64,000 bases of DNA from Pseudarthrobacter sp. PS3-L1 (GCF_030063285.1 NZ_JASISU010000002.1:124001-188000), one strand, 5' to 3'; counted from the stretch's first letter, positions 48,306 through 58,443 are shown. The notes: generated by a model from the sequence alone, not told the origin. Program-made: numbers and translations.

Positions 48306-48500
48306 CTAGTTATTCTGATGTAGCCGGGAGTGGGTTCGCGATAGGGCTAGGGGGTGTTGCATTGCACTTGTTGGGCCGTCTGGGTCGAACCAGACTGAAA
48401 GTGCGCCGCTTGTTGTGATGGGGTGAAGCACCGCAAAAAGGGCTATGACACCGGCAACGATCCACCAGAAAGTCCGATGTGATTTCACGTCGCTTGGCAT
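48306..48500 (-). CDS. small membrane protein, uncertain
   Basis: A 64-codon frame with one hydrophobic helix (FWWIVAGVIALFAVLHPITT) after a polar start, and a polar tail. ATG 48500, no strong ribosome site. Could be real; no family known. Confidence 0.4.
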   Translation of the reverse strand: MPSDVKSHRTFWWIVAGVIALFAVLHPITTSGALSVWFDPDGPTSAMQHPLALSRTHSRLHQNN

Positions 48501-48793
48501 GCGTTGACTTTCTAAGAGTCCGTGACAGGGATCCGACTACGATATGCACTTGTTTTCTCACTTTTTGTACGGTTCGGTTTGTTACCGGGTTCAGACTGCT
48601 GCAGGGCGCTTTTTGATTATGGAGGAGAATTCCCGCACACCATCCTGGTAGCTGCGGCGGTAGCATGGAATGCAGGTTCTGTCTTGGGCGGCAGGAAGCC
48701 CCTACCAAGCCGCTTGCAGTCCCATTCTTGGTCGCCGGAAAATGGTGCGGCTACTACACTTTCCTTGGGGAACGATAGACACATAGGTGATTT
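48501..48793. other. stretch without a clear gene
   Basis: About 290 bases before the sortase. A plus-strand frame from 48522 has two short hydrophobic parts (YALVFSLFVRFGLLPGSDCC, HTILVAAAVAWNAGSVLGG) and may be the ghost of a membrane gene; it overlaps the sortase start and is not called. Confidence 0.3.
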
Positions 48794-49552
48794 TTGGGAG
48801 ATAGACGTAGCGCGAGAATCAGGGATCCACTGCGCCTTACGGCGCAGGTAGTAGGTGAGTTACTTCTCACTGTTGGCGCCATAGCACTTCTGTTTGTTGT
48901 GTGGCAGGTGGGCTGGAGCACCTTAGTTTCAGCTCAATCCCAGCGTGCTGCAGTGGATTCGTTTTCCCAACGATTCCCAGGTCCGTTCATTACTAGCGCC
49001 CAGGATTCCAAGAGTTTTGGCGACCCGGTAGTCGCGCCCGCCCCTACACAAGATGGCACCGTCTTTGGTGTGGTGTATATCCCTCGGTTCGGACCTGACT
49101 ATGAGCCAAGGCCGGTCGTGCAGGGAACGGGTCAGCAGGAACTCGATACCCTGGGCCTAGGTCACTATGTGTCGGGGGCAATGCCAGGGGAGGTAGGCAA
49201 TTTTTCTTTGGCCGGCCACCGGCAAACTCACGGGGCTACGCTAGATGCGATTCATACTCTGGTACCTGGGGACAAAATTTATGTTCAAACTGCCACCGGA
49301 TACTTCACCTATATTTACCGTAACAACGCCATCGTGCTTCCCACTCAGTCCAATGTTTTGGCCCCCGTACCCATGGAACCCCATTTACAAGCAGATGAGC
49401 GATATCTAACCCTTACTTCATGCAATCCTCGGTTCGGACAAAGTGAGCGCTTCATTGCCTTCGCCGTCATGGACTCATGGCGGCCTATCAGCGCCGGGCC
49501 ACCCAAAGAGATTGCAGAGCAAGTCCAAACAGCCATGGGAGGGGGGAAATAA
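48794..49552 (+). CDS. srtE: class E sortase
   Basis: A roughly 252-residue membrane-anchored transpeptidase. One N-terminal helix (GELLLTVGAIALLFVVWQVG) anchors it. The catalytic triad is His142 in SLAGHRQT, Cys210 in LTLTSCNPR and Arg219 in SERF. TLTSCNPRFG is the actinobacterial class E pattern. These sortases attach LAXTG-type proteins to peptidoglycan as a housekeeping function. The codon at 48794 is a TTG; the real start may be a little downstream. The two genes after it are the usual partners. Confidence 0.83.
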   Translation: MGDRRSARIRDPLRLTAQVVGELLLTVGAIALLFVVWQVGWSTLVSAQSQRAAVDSFSQRFPGPFITSAQDSKSFGDPVVAPAPTQDGTVFGVVYIPRFGPDYEPRPVVQGTGQQELDTLGLGHYVSGAMPGEVGNFSLAGHRQTHGATLDAIHTLVPGDKIYVQTATGYFTYIYRNNAIVLPTQSNVLAPVPMEPHLQADERYLTLTSCNPRFGQSERFIAFAVMDSWRPISAGPPKEIAEQVQTAMGGGK

Positions 49553-49765
49553 ATGTACGGTTGGATTTTTCGGACGCTCCCAGGGCCGACGTGGGTTCGT
49601 GTCATCGAAGCCTTGATCCTTATTGTGGTGACGATCGCGGCTCTGTTTACGTGGGTTTTTCCATGGCTCTCGACATATCTTGAGCTGAACACCCCATCGA
49701 TTGGCTTACTTTTAGTGTCCCTACCTCATCCGGTTCTATCTCCTTTGATGATGATCACGGTATGA
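49553..49765 (+). CDS. small membrane protein downstream of class E sortase
   Basis: A 70-residue protein starting MYGWIFRTLPGPTWVRVIEA, with one helix LILIVVTIAALFTWVFPWLS. This short protein regularly follows class E sortases in actinobacteria; its role is unknown. It starts right after the sortase stop and ends by overlapping the next gene (ATGA at 49762), so the three genes form one operon. Confidence 0.72.
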   Translation: MYGWIFRTLPGPTWVRVIEALILIVVTIAALFTWVFPWLSTYLELNTPSIGLLLVSLPHPVLSPLMMITV

Positions 49766-50265
49766 TTTTTTTGACCGCTTTCTGTGCGGGCCGGTCGACG
49801 CACGAATTGCTCCGTTCCCCATTGATTATCACCAACTGCATCATCACGATCACTGTGCTCACTTCCTGTGCTGTCCTTCCGGGATCCTCTGAGGATCCAG
49901 TAGAACGTTCGGAAGTATCCGATCGGACAGTAAGTAGTATTTCTCCGGAAAGCCCATCCACAACAAACCGCGCCAGCGATATCCGGGCCAAGATGGAAAC
50001 GACGCTCTCTTTGCTGGCACCGGATATTCACGCCTTGGACAGAACTACTTTTCGCGATGTAATAGCCCGCCTGGATCCAGCGATAGCTAACTCCGTGGAA
50101 GTGTCAATATTCAAGACCCCAACGGGACTCGACGTAGACGCCGTCCAGGGCGCCGTTCAGATCGATGGAACATGCGTATTCGGGGAGCTCAGAAATACAA
50201 AGGTCACTACAACCCTGCTCCCAGTCCTTCCGAACGGTCGCTGCTTCATCGGCGATCAACGTTAA
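49762..50265 (+). CDS. exported DUF6993-like lipoprotein
   Basis: A 167-residue protein with an N-terminal hydrophobic stretch (SPLIITNCIITITVLTSC) ending in a possible lipobox LTSC. The mature part ends GAVQIDGTCVFGELRNTKVT, TTLLPVLPNGRCFIGDQR, with two cysteines that likely form a disulfide. The end block matches DUF6993, a domain of unknown function in actinobacterial lipoproteins. It overlaps the small membrane gene by four bases. Confidence 0.65.
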   Translation: MIFLTAFCAGRSTHELLRSPLIITNCIITITVLTSCAVLPGSSEDPVERSEVSDRTVSSISPESPSTTNRASDIRAKMETTLSLLAPDIHALDRTTFRDVIARLDPAIANSVEVSIFKTPTGLDVDAVQGAVQIDGTCVFGELRNTKVTTTLLPVLPNGRCFIGDQR

Positions 50266-50551
50266 CAGTCTTTTGGACTCGAGCCCAATGGAGTGAACGT
50301 GGTCCTTGAACGGGCTCTCAAGCTTGGACGGGCTTATAGGTTGCTACCGCGGACGCTTTCATCATTTTTTCGATCTTCTCGCCTAGAGTCGGAACGTTAT
50401 CTAGAAGTGGGCCCGCTTTGTGGTGGAATCGCAGTTGATTTTTGCCTCACCAGGGATTGGTTGTTAGGGCTCTGTTCGTTGGTTTTTGCTGTGGGCGGGG
50501 CGGTCAGCGCAGTCGGTGGAAATGAATGTAGCGACGTGCGGTATTTGCTTG
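50266..50551. other. gene-free stretch between convergent operons
   Basis: About 290 bases between the class E sortase operon and the pilus operon. No frame with family features and no strong terminator hairpin was seen. Confidence 0.35.
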
Positions 50552-51496
50552 CTAGAGCACCGGCGGAGTTTTAGCCCGCGGTGGCCGTCCGGAGAAACCT
50601 ACGTAGGTCCCTGATGCCAGGACCACGCCACCGGCGATGAACATCCACCAGGGGAACCCGGGCACGTCGGGGGATTTGCCCGCTTCGTCGATGTCGGATT
50701 GAGGGGTGGGTATCACACGCTCGCCAGTGACTAGGATTCGGTGGCTATTGATTCCTAAGGGCGTACAGGTCACGAGGGTCATCAGGTCACTGCCGGGCTG
50801 AATGAGCAGGCTTTGTGTGTCTTCAGGCTCTACGATAACGGTCTCAGTGACGCGATAGGTGAGTAATTCTCCGAAGACTTCGATGGTGAAAGAGTCGTTG
50901 ACTGAGACTTTGTCGAGGTTGGTGAAGAGATCGGAGGTTGCCAGGCCCCGATGTCCTGTCACGACAGAATGAGTCGACTGTCCGCCTACGGGGAGTGCGG
51001 TGCCCTCAAGGTGGCCGATTCCGTGTTCGAGGACGGCGTTGCTAGTACCGTGATAGATCGGTAAATCGACGTTGATAGACGGGATCCGAATACGTGCCAT
51101 TAGCCCTTCGGAGTCACCTCGGAGCATGTCGAGATACTTGCGTCCGGTCTTGGGTTGGGGTTCGTTGGCTAGTGGAAGTCGTTCGTTCGCGGCGATGTCA
51201 GCGCCGCCGCCACTGAGTCGCTGGTTGTAGTCCCTGGCTTCTGCAAGCCTTGTTTTTAGAGTTTCAGCGCCGAGGTCTTTGATGTCTTGTGTGAGTTTGT
51301 CGATTTCGCGGGACTGCTCTACTGAACTGAACCATGCTGCTGCGGCTGGGTAGAGGAGAAGTGCGCTCCCGATGGTTAACGCGATGGCTACTAGTAACGG
51401 CAGCAGTGGTAAACGCCAACGAGGTTTGCGGCTTCGTGCGTGCCTGAACGGAAGAGAAGGCGGGGCATCAAACTGATGCCCCGCCTTCGTATTCAC
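50552..51496 (-). CDS. srtC: class C (pilin) sortase
   Basis: A 314-residue pilin-polymerising sortase with membrane helices at both ends (PLLPLLVAIALTIGSALLLY and WWMFIAGGVVLASGTYVGFS), as usual for class C. The catalytic residues are His182 in VVTGHRGL, Cys244 in TLVTCTPLG and Arg253 in NSHRILV. It joins the Lys of the pilin motif of one subunit to the LPxTG Thr of the next. It is last in the minus-strand operon, 9 bases after the major pilin. Confidence 0.9.
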   Translation of the reverse strand: MNTKAGHQFDAPPSLPFRHARSRKPRWRLPLLPLLVAIALTIGSALLLYPAAAAWFSSVEQSREIDKLTQDIKDLGAETLKTRLAEARDYNQRLSGGGADIAANERLPLANEPQPKTGRKYLDMLRGDSEGLMARIRIPSINVDLPIYHGTSNAVLEHGIGHLEGTALPVGGQSTHSVVTGHRGLATSDLFTNLDKVSVNDSFTIEVFGELLTYRVTETVIVEPEDTQSLLIQPGSDLMTLVTCTPLGINSHRILVTGERVIPTPQSDIDEAGKSPDVPGFPWWMFIAGGVVLASGTYVGFSGRPPRAKTPPVL

Positions 51497-51505
51497 AGTG
51501 CTACG

Positions 51506-53005
51506 TTACGCGACCGCGGGTGCCCGGGTGGCACGGCGGCTGGCGATCACTAGGGCGGTACCAAGGGCGAGAGCGATGAGCCCGATACCTCCGACGATGA
51601 ACCATAGGGCACCATCACCACCGGTAAGGGGTAGCGCGAACGCGGGAACCTGGTCGTGTTCAAACTCGACGTAGTTCTGCACCGGTGCTGTGGTCGAGCT
51701 GGGCCCGGCAACAACCTGCGTCAGAACCTGGTTCGGGGTAGGCAGCTGAAAGCCGGCTGGCGGGGTGATTTCACGAACGTAGTAGTTCCCGGGCGTGATG
51801 ATCGGGATCTCTACGATGCCGTTCGCACCTGTGGTCCAGTTCTGGATGCCGTCAATGAAGACAGCGTTCTGACCGAGATTGGCATCATTCTGGTTCAGGA
51901 ACACCTGGTAGACGGCGCCAGCGAGCGGGTTTCGCACCCCGTTTTCGCTCTGGAACGCGAAGACGGTGAGCTGACCGATCGGCGTGCTGCCGGTGACTGT
52001 TTCGCTGCTGCCGTTCACGACGGCGGTCGCGGTGTTGGTGATAATGCCATTTGCCGGGATGGTGACCGCGCGACTCAGTACGGTCAGTGTCACGTTTCCT
52101 CCTGGCAGTGCCGCGAGGCGGTTAAGACCAGCGGGGGTGAAAGTGGTGGTGACGTTGCGTGTGGCGTCGTCATAAGCGAGCGTGTAATCGGTGCCGCTGA
52201 CAAAGTTCTGCGAGACCCCAGCGGCGTTTGCGACACTTACGCTTGTCGGAGCGACGCCCGTGGGGCCGGCGACTAGGTATTCGAGCTCCACGGGCAGGGT
52301 ATCGGTGAGCGTGTAGGTGTCAAGGGTGTCGCCACCGGCGAGTGTTGGAACATCGGATTTGATAGCCCAGCGAATCAGATCTGGGTTACGGGCCTCGACC
52401 GAGTTCGCCGGGGCCGGAACGCGGGTCTTGGTCAGATCTGTGACTGCGTTTTTGGGGTAGGCGTGAACGTCGTAGATCCACTGGTTCGCGGGTGCACCAC
52501 CGGGGCCTGTGGGGAATGGCAGCGTGACCAGAAAGGGTGCTGCGGGGTTGGTCGCCTCTGCGGGCAGTTCGGTTTCGGTGACGAGGTAAAGGCCGATCGG
52601 GAGGGTATCACCGCCATTGAATACTGCGACGCCGTTGGTGCCGGTGGTGGCTGTGTAGGTATTGGCAAGGGTGACACGGCTGGCAGCGGTAGCTGGGGTG
52701 AGGTTGGCAACTTGGTCCCAGCCGCCTGGTGTTGTGAGGTCCACGCCCTCCACGAGGGCGGCGGTGAAAGTCGCGCCGGAGAGCGGAGTACCGGGAACGG
52801 TGACTTCCTGGCCGGTACCGATCTGCTGGCCGTTGTTCGGGCCAAGGGCGGACTTGTGGATGGTCAGGGTACGGGCAATTGTTGGGTCTATATTGCCCGG
52901 TTGGGTCACGGCTGCCGCGGGCGCGACGCTGGCAAATGCCGCTGCTGCACTTAGCGCCAGCACGCCTGCAGCGGCGGTAAGTCGCCGAAGGATGGATATG
53001 GACAT
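51506..53005 (-). CDS. LPXTG-anchored major pilin (SpaH/EbpB-like)
   Basis: A 499-residue pilin. The signal peptide (RRLTAAAGVLALSAAAAFAS) is cleaved after APAAAV. The pilin motif WIYDVHAYPKN places the linking lysine at 185. Isopeptide-type domains follow, each starting with a TKTRVPAP- or FAFQSENG-like strand, the last being a prealbumin-like SpaA fold (AVYQVFLN to NYYVREITPPAGFQLP). The sorting signal LPLTGG is at 458-463, then a helix and a basic tail. AGGAG precedes ATG 53005. The longer upstream frame lacks a signal peptide. Confidence 0.9.
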   Translation of the reverse strand: MSISILRRLTAAAGVLALSAAAAFASVAPAAAVTQPGNIDPTIARTLTIHKSALGPNNGQQIGTGQEVTVPGTPLSGATFTAALVEGVDLTTPGGWDQVANLTPATAASRVTLANTYTATTGTNGVAVFNGGDTLPIGLYLVTETELPAEATNPAAPFLVTLPFPTGPGGAPANQWIYDVHAYPKNAVTDLTKTRVPAPANSVEARNPDLIRWAIKSDVPTLAGGDTLDTYTLTDTLPVELEYLVAGPTGVAPTSVSVANAAGVSQNFVSGTDYTLAYDDATRNVTTTFTPAGLNRLAALPGGNVTLTVLSRAVTIPANGIITNTATAVVNGSSETVTGSTPIGQLTVFAFQSENGVRNPLAGAVYQVFLNQNDANLGQNAVFIDGIQNWTTGANGIVEIPIITPGNYYVREITPPAGFQLPTPNQVLTQVVAGPSSTTAPVQNYVEFEHDQVPAFALPLTGGDGALWFIVGGIGLIALALGTALVIASRRATRAPAVA

Positions 53006-53094
53006 CTGCTGTCTCCTAATGAGTGAGGTGAGGGTGAGGCCGAAAGGAAAGGGTCGAAAAGGTGGGGATGATGGATGGGTAGGGCGAGTACGGA

Positions 53095-56000
53095 TCATCG
53101 GAAGGCGCCCCGCGTTCGTCGACGTCTGTGCCACACCAACAGGGCTAGTGCCAAAATGAGCAATGATCCCCCTGCGATGTAGTACACGTCAGCGCTCGTG
53201 CCACCGGTCAGCGGCAGCCTGGTGGGCTCCACGGGGGCGTTGACGAAGCGGTAGACCGCTGTCTGCCCTGCCGCGGGAGCGAGAATGGTTCTTGAGGCCA
53301 CTACAGTCCATGTTGACCCGGTCAGTCGTTCGAGGCGAAGTTCCTGGTATGCAATGCGCCGTCCCGGGTCGGTAGCTGCTTCCGAGAGCGTGTAGCTGTG
53401 CCCTGGACGGACGTCAAAGGTATTTGCCGGGTTGCCCGCTGCCACATACTCGGCGCCGAGCCTTGTTTCCGTTGGTAACGCCCCGCCGGTCAGTGCCGCT
53501 GGGGCCGCGGTGACTTTCCAGTCCGGGGCCTGGAATCCTGTGCGGGGGTTCTGTACTTGGTTGAGAAGTGTGATGGATGCTGTGGAGTTCCGTACAGTGC
53601 AAGTGATTATCGCGCTGGTCGGGGTGAGATCTCCGGAGGCAGTGACGTCGAGGGTTTCGCCGGTCGTCGTGCGGCATTGCCATGTGCCGGTTTGGACGTA
53701 GGTGCTCGGTCCTCCGGTTTCGGCCAAGCGGTAGGCAACACCGGGTGTGATGGGAACATTCGATGCGGCGGCACTGCCGGTAGCTCCGGAAGGACCGCGA
53801 AGTGCCCCGGCAGGGCCGGTAGCGCTCAGGGTCCAATCGGTGGGTAACGCAGCCCCGAAGGGAACCTCTTTCACGAGCGTGAGAGATGCTGTGGGTCGGT
53901 TTATGAGCGTGCACTCGACCGCGGAGGCTGGGGCTATGGCCGTGAGGGTGGCGCTGATGGTTGTACCTGTCTGGGTAAAGGTCGCCCCTCGGGTGGCGCC
54001 GTTCACGGTGCAGGATCCACTGACGAAGGCAAAACCTGCTTGCTGGATTTCGGAGACCACTACCGAAGCCCGCGACGTCGTTGTCCCGAACAATACTGTC
54101 CAGCTTGCCTGGCCCGCAGTATCTGTTGACTGGCGTTCAGAACCGACTGGCAGTGCTGTTGCGGTCCCTGTTGTTGCCGTCACCGCCGTTCCAACGCTCC
54201 AGTCAACGCCGGGGCGGGTCAATCCAGAGAATTCCCTGATGGTTTTGGTGATACGCACCGTTGAAGCCGGAGACGGGGTATTAAAGTACGTGCAGGTGAC
54301 GTTCACACCGAGCCTGTTGGGGATGGTGGCCGTCCCAGTGGTAGTGGTGCCTGAACTGAGCTTCACCCCGTCCGCGTAGCACTCGTAGATGGTGGAGGCA
54401 TAGGCGCCGATGGTGGAGGCCGAACCAGAGGCCATCGCCTCAGAGATCGTCACGGTGGTACCGATAGTGACGGGGAAAGGCCCGATCTGGGCGGCTTGTC
54501 TGCCGGTTGTTGTGCCGGTGGTCGTGGCGGTAGCGAACCCTGTCGGCGGTGTTCCCGTGGATGCCGTCAGCGTGAACTGATCACTCGGGGCCTGCCGGCC
54601 TATAACATTTTTTTGGACCGTGATGGTGGACGGTGTTGAACATCCGCCAAGGTCCACTGAGTTAACTGGAACCCGTGCAGTGCCGGGCACACGGCTCCAT
54701 GTTGTGGCGTCGAACTCGTAAGCGTTTCCTGCGTTGGATAGATAGACGGTACCGCGGGGCGAAAAGGCAATGCCGTTGATGTTGGCGAACGCCGTGTCGG
54801 TCCCCGTCGATGGCTTGGTCGCGGAGCTGCTCACCGCGAGAGTCCCGCCGTTGGCCGTTGCGAGGTTTTCGGCTGTGACCGTGAAGATCGTTGCGGTGTT
54901 GAGTGTGTTGACGACGGCGGCGCCTACAACGTAAAGGTTTCCCCGGGCGTCGAATGCCATGTCACCGTTTCCGTTCGGCGCTGAACCAGTGGGAAATGAA
55001 CCTACGAAAGCGTACTGGGTGGCTGTGGGGTTCGTTTCGGTGAAACTCCAGATGTAGAACTGTGAGTTGGCGAAAATCCCGAAAAGGTACTTTCCGGTTC
55101 TCAGGTCAATGGCGCCGGCCACGATGCTCCCGGTGATGGGGGAGCCCCCGGCCACTGTTGTGTAAGCGGTATTGGCCAGTTTTTCGAAGCCGGCTCCGGG
55201 TGTCCATTTCAGGATCGAGGAAACATCGCTGGCATCAGTGGTCCGGTCGAGGGCGTATGCCAAATTTCCATTCGCTCCAACACCAAGGGCGTTGACTGCA
55301 TTCACGCCCGTCCAGCTACCAACGGAAGTAACGCCGCCGGAGACAATGTCGCCCTGTTCGAGAATCCCGGCAGCGGTGACTGAGTAAAACCGGCTCGCGT
55401 CGCAGAAGAGACGCGCCGTCTGCGTGGTGTTGGTAAAAGTGCATAGCACTTCGGCGCCCACCTCGTCTGGGATGGTGATGGTTCCTGATCCTCCCGTACC
55501 GGATGCGATCACGGTCCCAGCACGGGTGCACTCGTAGGCGCTGGCGTATCCGAGGCCTGCGCCGGCCGTCGGGGTCTCATGGATAGTGTAGATAGAGCCT
55601 GGCTGTACCACTGAGCGGCTGATCTGCGCGGATTGGATTCCAGTGGCGGTGCCGGTGGTGGTGGCGGACGCTAGGACGCTGGTACCTGATCGAAGCGAGA
55701 GCGTGAACTGGTCGGCAGCTGCTGCGCGTACCGGCAGATTTTTACGGATGGTAATTGTTGTCGCGGGCGAAACTGTGAGGCTACTGGGCGGTGAGGTAAT
55801 GAGACCCGAGGGTGTAACTGTGCCGCTGGTATAGGTCCCGGCGGTTGCGGCTATGACGGCCACCGTGATGGTGCACGAGGTCCTGCCTGCGGCGAGGTCA
55901 CCGCCAACGGCCGAGATGCTTCCTGATCCTGCTGCAGCTGTAACGGCAAAGGCCGTACCAGCAGCGTTGACGCACGTGCCTGAGATGGTGGGGGACGGTG

Positions 56001-57489
56001 CCACGATGAGTCCTGAGGGAAGCGCCGCGGCGAATCCCCAATCAGTTTTTGCGTACAGGTCCGAGGTGTTGGTGATGGTGTAGGTAAGGGTAGTAGGCAC
56101 CGTCGCTGTTGCTCCCGAAGCATCGAAGGCCGCGTCCAAGGCAGGCGTCACCTCAAGGACCCGGATGTTATCGACGCCGAACCCGCTCCCGGCACCAGTT
56201 GTAGTGTTGATGATTTGAACTCTCCCTGCAGAGAGCTGTGCTGGCGTGAGGAGCGCTGTATTAGTGCCGTCGTAGCTACCTGCACGTACTGAGGCCGACC
56301 ATGCCGGGTCAGAGACTCCCGCAACGGGGTTCAGGGGCGACAGCGTCGGGGAGGTGTAGTAAACAGTGCCGGTACTGGTGCAGGGGACGACCGGGGATGT
56401 AAATCCAGCCAGCAGCGTTGTGGTCCCGGAGACAAGATTTAGCGAAAGGGACGCGTTGTTCGTGCCGCACTGGGCCCCGACGGCGTTCATACCCAATGCG
56501 TAATAGCGTGAATCAGGGGCGGTAAGGCCCAAATCGTTCTTGGACTGCAGTACCGTCGTGCCGCCCGAAACGGTTGTGTAGGGACGGGCGACCAAAGCAT
56601 GGTTTAGCTGTGTACCGTTGACGGTTGAACCATTGGCAGGTGAGCTCGCGGAGGAAGATCCGCTCGATCCTGCCGCTACTTGTCCAAGGACGTCAGCCAT
56701 GCGGCGGGCATCGCGTGCAGCAAGGGAAGACTGCCCCTGACCCAACTGTTGGGTGGGGCAAAAGGACGGATTGGGGTACGGCGCTCGGTAATTCACCAAA
56801 ACGCCCGTGCAGTTAGTTCCGCTAAGCCAGCCCGTAGACCCGGTATACAGACCGCCGGAGTAAACGGAAAGACCGCTGGCGGAATTAGTTAGACCCTGTT
56901 CAAAAAACTCGTTCCACACTTGGCGGGGTGCATCGGCAACGCCTGCGGCAAGAAGACTAGGGCTCTGTGCGATGCGGGCGTTCGCTGGTGGTGCCCGGTC
57001 AGATTCGGACGGAGATGCAGCGCTCGGTGAGCTCATCTCTGGTGTTGCCAAAACCGCGGGCGGCTCACTGGGGCCCTTCCCGGCATCTACCTCGGCCAGG
57101 GAAGGCTCCGGCTCCTCCGGAGTTGGCTTCTGATTACCTGATGGTTCTGCTGTGGGCTGTTCTAGTGCCGGCGAAGAAGAAGGGGTAGAACCAGAAGACT
57201 TGGTGCCCTCCGGAGCTGGCTCCTGAGTACTCGATGGTTCTGCTGTGGGCTCTTCCAGTGCCGGTGAAGAAGGGGGAGGACCAGAAGGCTTGGCCCCTTC
57301 CGTTGGATCGTTGGTTTTGGGTAGCACGGCAGGTGCGGTACTTGGACTCGCGTGGGCAGGTACCGCCGCTGCGGCTGAACCCCACCCGCCCACTAACACC
57401 ACACAAGCAATCGCGGCAGCGACAACCTTGGTGATGCGTCGTGCCCGCCATCGGGCACAGTGTCGCCTGGAAACGTGTGATTTATTCAC
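53095..57489 (-). CDS. large LPXTG surface protein, probable pilus tip adhesin
   Basis: A 1464-residue protein, first of the pilus operon. It has a long signal peptide (about 1-48), then a Pro/Glu/Ser-rich stalk (about 50-170) with imperfect repeats. The globular front (NEFFEQGLTNSASGLSVYSG) and a lectin-like domain follow, with DUF11-like and prealbumin-like repeats, a propeller-like stretch near 690-920 (DUF6923-like) and several SpaA-type domains. The anchor is LPLTGG with a helix and RRRRTRG. A tip protein before a major pilin and class C sortase is the usual order. The ligand is unknown. Confidence 0.82.
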   Translation of the reverse strand: MNKSHVSRRHCARWRARRITKVVAAAIACVVLVGGWGSAAAAVPAHASPSTAPAVLPKTNDPTEGAKPSGPPPSSPALEEPTAEPSSTQEPAPEGTKSSGSTPSSSPALEQPTAEPSGNQKPTPEEPEPSLAEVDAGKGPSEPPAVLATPEMSSPSAASPSESDRAPPANARIAQSPSLLAAGVADAPRQVWNEFFEQGLTNSASGLSVYSGGLYTGSTGWLSGTNCTGVLVNYRAPYPNPSFCPTQQLGQGQSSLAARDARRMADVLGQVAAGSSGSSSASSPANGSTVNGTQLNHALVARPYTTVSGGTTVLQSKNDLGLTAPDSRYYALGMNAVGAQCGTNNASLSLNLVSGTTTLLAGFTSPVVPCTSTGTVYYTSPTLSPLNPVAGVSDPAWSASVRAGSYDGTNTALLTPAQLSAGRVQIINTTTGAGSGFGVDNIRVLEVTPALDAAFDASGATATVPTTLTYTITNTSDLYAKTDWGFAAALPSGLIVAPSPTISGTCVNAAGTAFAVTAAAGSGSISAVGGDLAAGRTSCTITVAVIAATAGTYTSGTVTPSGLITSPPSSLTVSPATTITIRKNLPVRAAAADQFTLSLRSGTSVLASATTTGTATGIQSAQISRSVVQPGSIYTIHETPTAGAGLGYASAYECTRAGTVIASGTGGSGTITIPDEVGAEVLCTFTNTTQTARLFCDASRFYSVTAAGILEQGDIVSGGVTSVGSWTGVNAVNALGVGANGNLAYALDRTTDASDVSSILKWTPGAGFEKLANTAYTTVAGGSPITGSIVAGAIDLRTGKYLFGIFANSQFYIWSFTETNPTATQYAFVGSFPTGSAPNGNGDMAFDARGNLYVVGAAVVNTLNTATIFTVTAENLATANGGTLAVSSSATKPSTGTDTAFANINGIAFSPRGTVYLSNAGNAYEFDATTWSRVPGTARVPVNSVDLGGCSTPSTITVQKNVIGRQAPSDQFTLTASTGTPPTGFATATTTGTTTGRQAAQIGPFPVTIGTTVTISEAMASGSASTIGAYASTIYECYADGVKLSSGTTTTGTATIPNRLGVNVTCTYFNTPSPASTVRITKTIREFSGLTRPGVDWSVGTAVTATTGTATALPVGSERQSTDTAGQASWTVLFGTTTSRASVVVSEIQQAGFAFVSGSCTVNGATRGATFTQTGTTISATLTAIAPASAVECTLINRPTASLTLVKEVPFGAALPTDWTLSATGPAGALRGPSGATGSAAASNVPITPGVAYRLAETGGPSTYVQTGTWQCRTTTGETLDVTASGDLTPTSAIITCTVRNSTASITLLNQVQNPRTGFQAPDWKVTAAPAALTGGALPTETRLGAEYVAAGNPANTFDVRPGHSYTLSEAATDPGRRIAYQELRLERLTGSTWTVVASRTILAPAAGQTAVYRFVNAPVEPTRLPLTGGTSADVYYIAGGSLLILALALLVWHRRRRTRGAFR

Positions 57490-57984
57490 GTGGACAGTGC
57501 TCCCCTCGGCGGCATGATCATTTGTGAGACATCCGTACCAGAGAAGACGCAGGAATTGTCAGGTCCAAGAAGAGCCCCCACTTTCTGGAATCAGCACGCA
57601 CTCGATGCGTGGTGACAGCACTAATATAGCAAAAGATCGTATGCTTTCTAATCTCTGGTCGCCGTAGCTGAGTAATGCTCAAAAGTCCGTGATATCAAGC
57701 GAAAATCGACCTGGGTTTGATAGAGAATCCTGACTTTTTGAGCGAGAAAAAAGTCACCGTGGAATCGAGCACTTGTGCGCGCTAGCGCCTCCGGGTACCT
57801 ACTATGCCGCGAGGAACCGTGCACCATCAGTGCGAGCTCTCAGCGACGCGGTACTTGCGCCCGGATCTGATCAGATTCGAGCCAGCCCGGAAGCGGCACC
57901 CGGACATGGTGAAGCGTGAGTTGACAGCGGTGAGCGGAACCGGGCTAGTGCGAGGTGTTTGTGCTTCATCATTGTCGTGTTCAG
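57490..57984. other. upstream region of the pilus operon
   Basis: About 500 bases with no convincing gene. The first 150 bases should contain the operon promoter; an AT-rich patch lies at 57625-57660 (TAATATAGCAAAAGATCG). Confidence 0.35.
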
Positions 57985-58080
57985 TCGTCTGAGCGCGCTG
58001 GCGGCGTTTGCGGTGGTAGCTGCGTTCGATCCAGGTCGTGATGGTCTTGCTGCAATAGAGGTGGCGCGGTGAGGTTGCGG
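57985..58080 (-). pseudogene. IS3-family transposase scrap
   Basis: On the minus strand a short run ITTWIERSYHRKRRQRAQTT equals the C-terminal TWIERTYHRRRRQ block of the fragment at 47365-47676. Flanks do not match. Only about 25 codons survive. Confidence 0.5.
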
Positions 58081-58164
58081 CGCTGACCATGGTGACCTGC
58101 GCTGTCATAGCGGCGAGGGCAGTCAAACTGATGTCCATTTGCTCCGGTGAAGGTCTCACTGATA

Positions 58165-58443
58165 CTGGTGCATCATCCTCGATCGAGACCGGGGGCGACA
58201 GCTACGAAAGCACGCTGGCCGAGATCGTGGATGGCTATTACAAGACCTAACTTCTCCATGGCCCCGCCCTTTCCGCCCCTTGGAGAACGGTTGAGGACCT
58301 TGAGCTAGCAATTTTTCGGGTAGGTTCGCTGGCACAACACCAAAGGGGTTCACGGGTACCTCGGTGAGATTATGCCCGCAGAATTCGAGCACGTCTTCCA
58401 TGCCGGCAAATCCTGCAACGCTCGCATGTCAGACATCAAATAG
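58165..58443 (+). pseudogene. IS3-family (IS51/IS407-like) OrfB, C-terminal remnant
   Basis: The frame reads SIETGGDSYESTLAEIVDGY then YKT and a TAA, continues APWRTVEDLELA and, after a shift of frame near 58320, VRWHNTKGVHGYLGEIMPAE. This is the DSYDNALAES..GLYK...WHN..RLH..LG..PPAEFE block of IS3-type transposases. A stop and a frameshift show decay. Confidence 0.7.
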
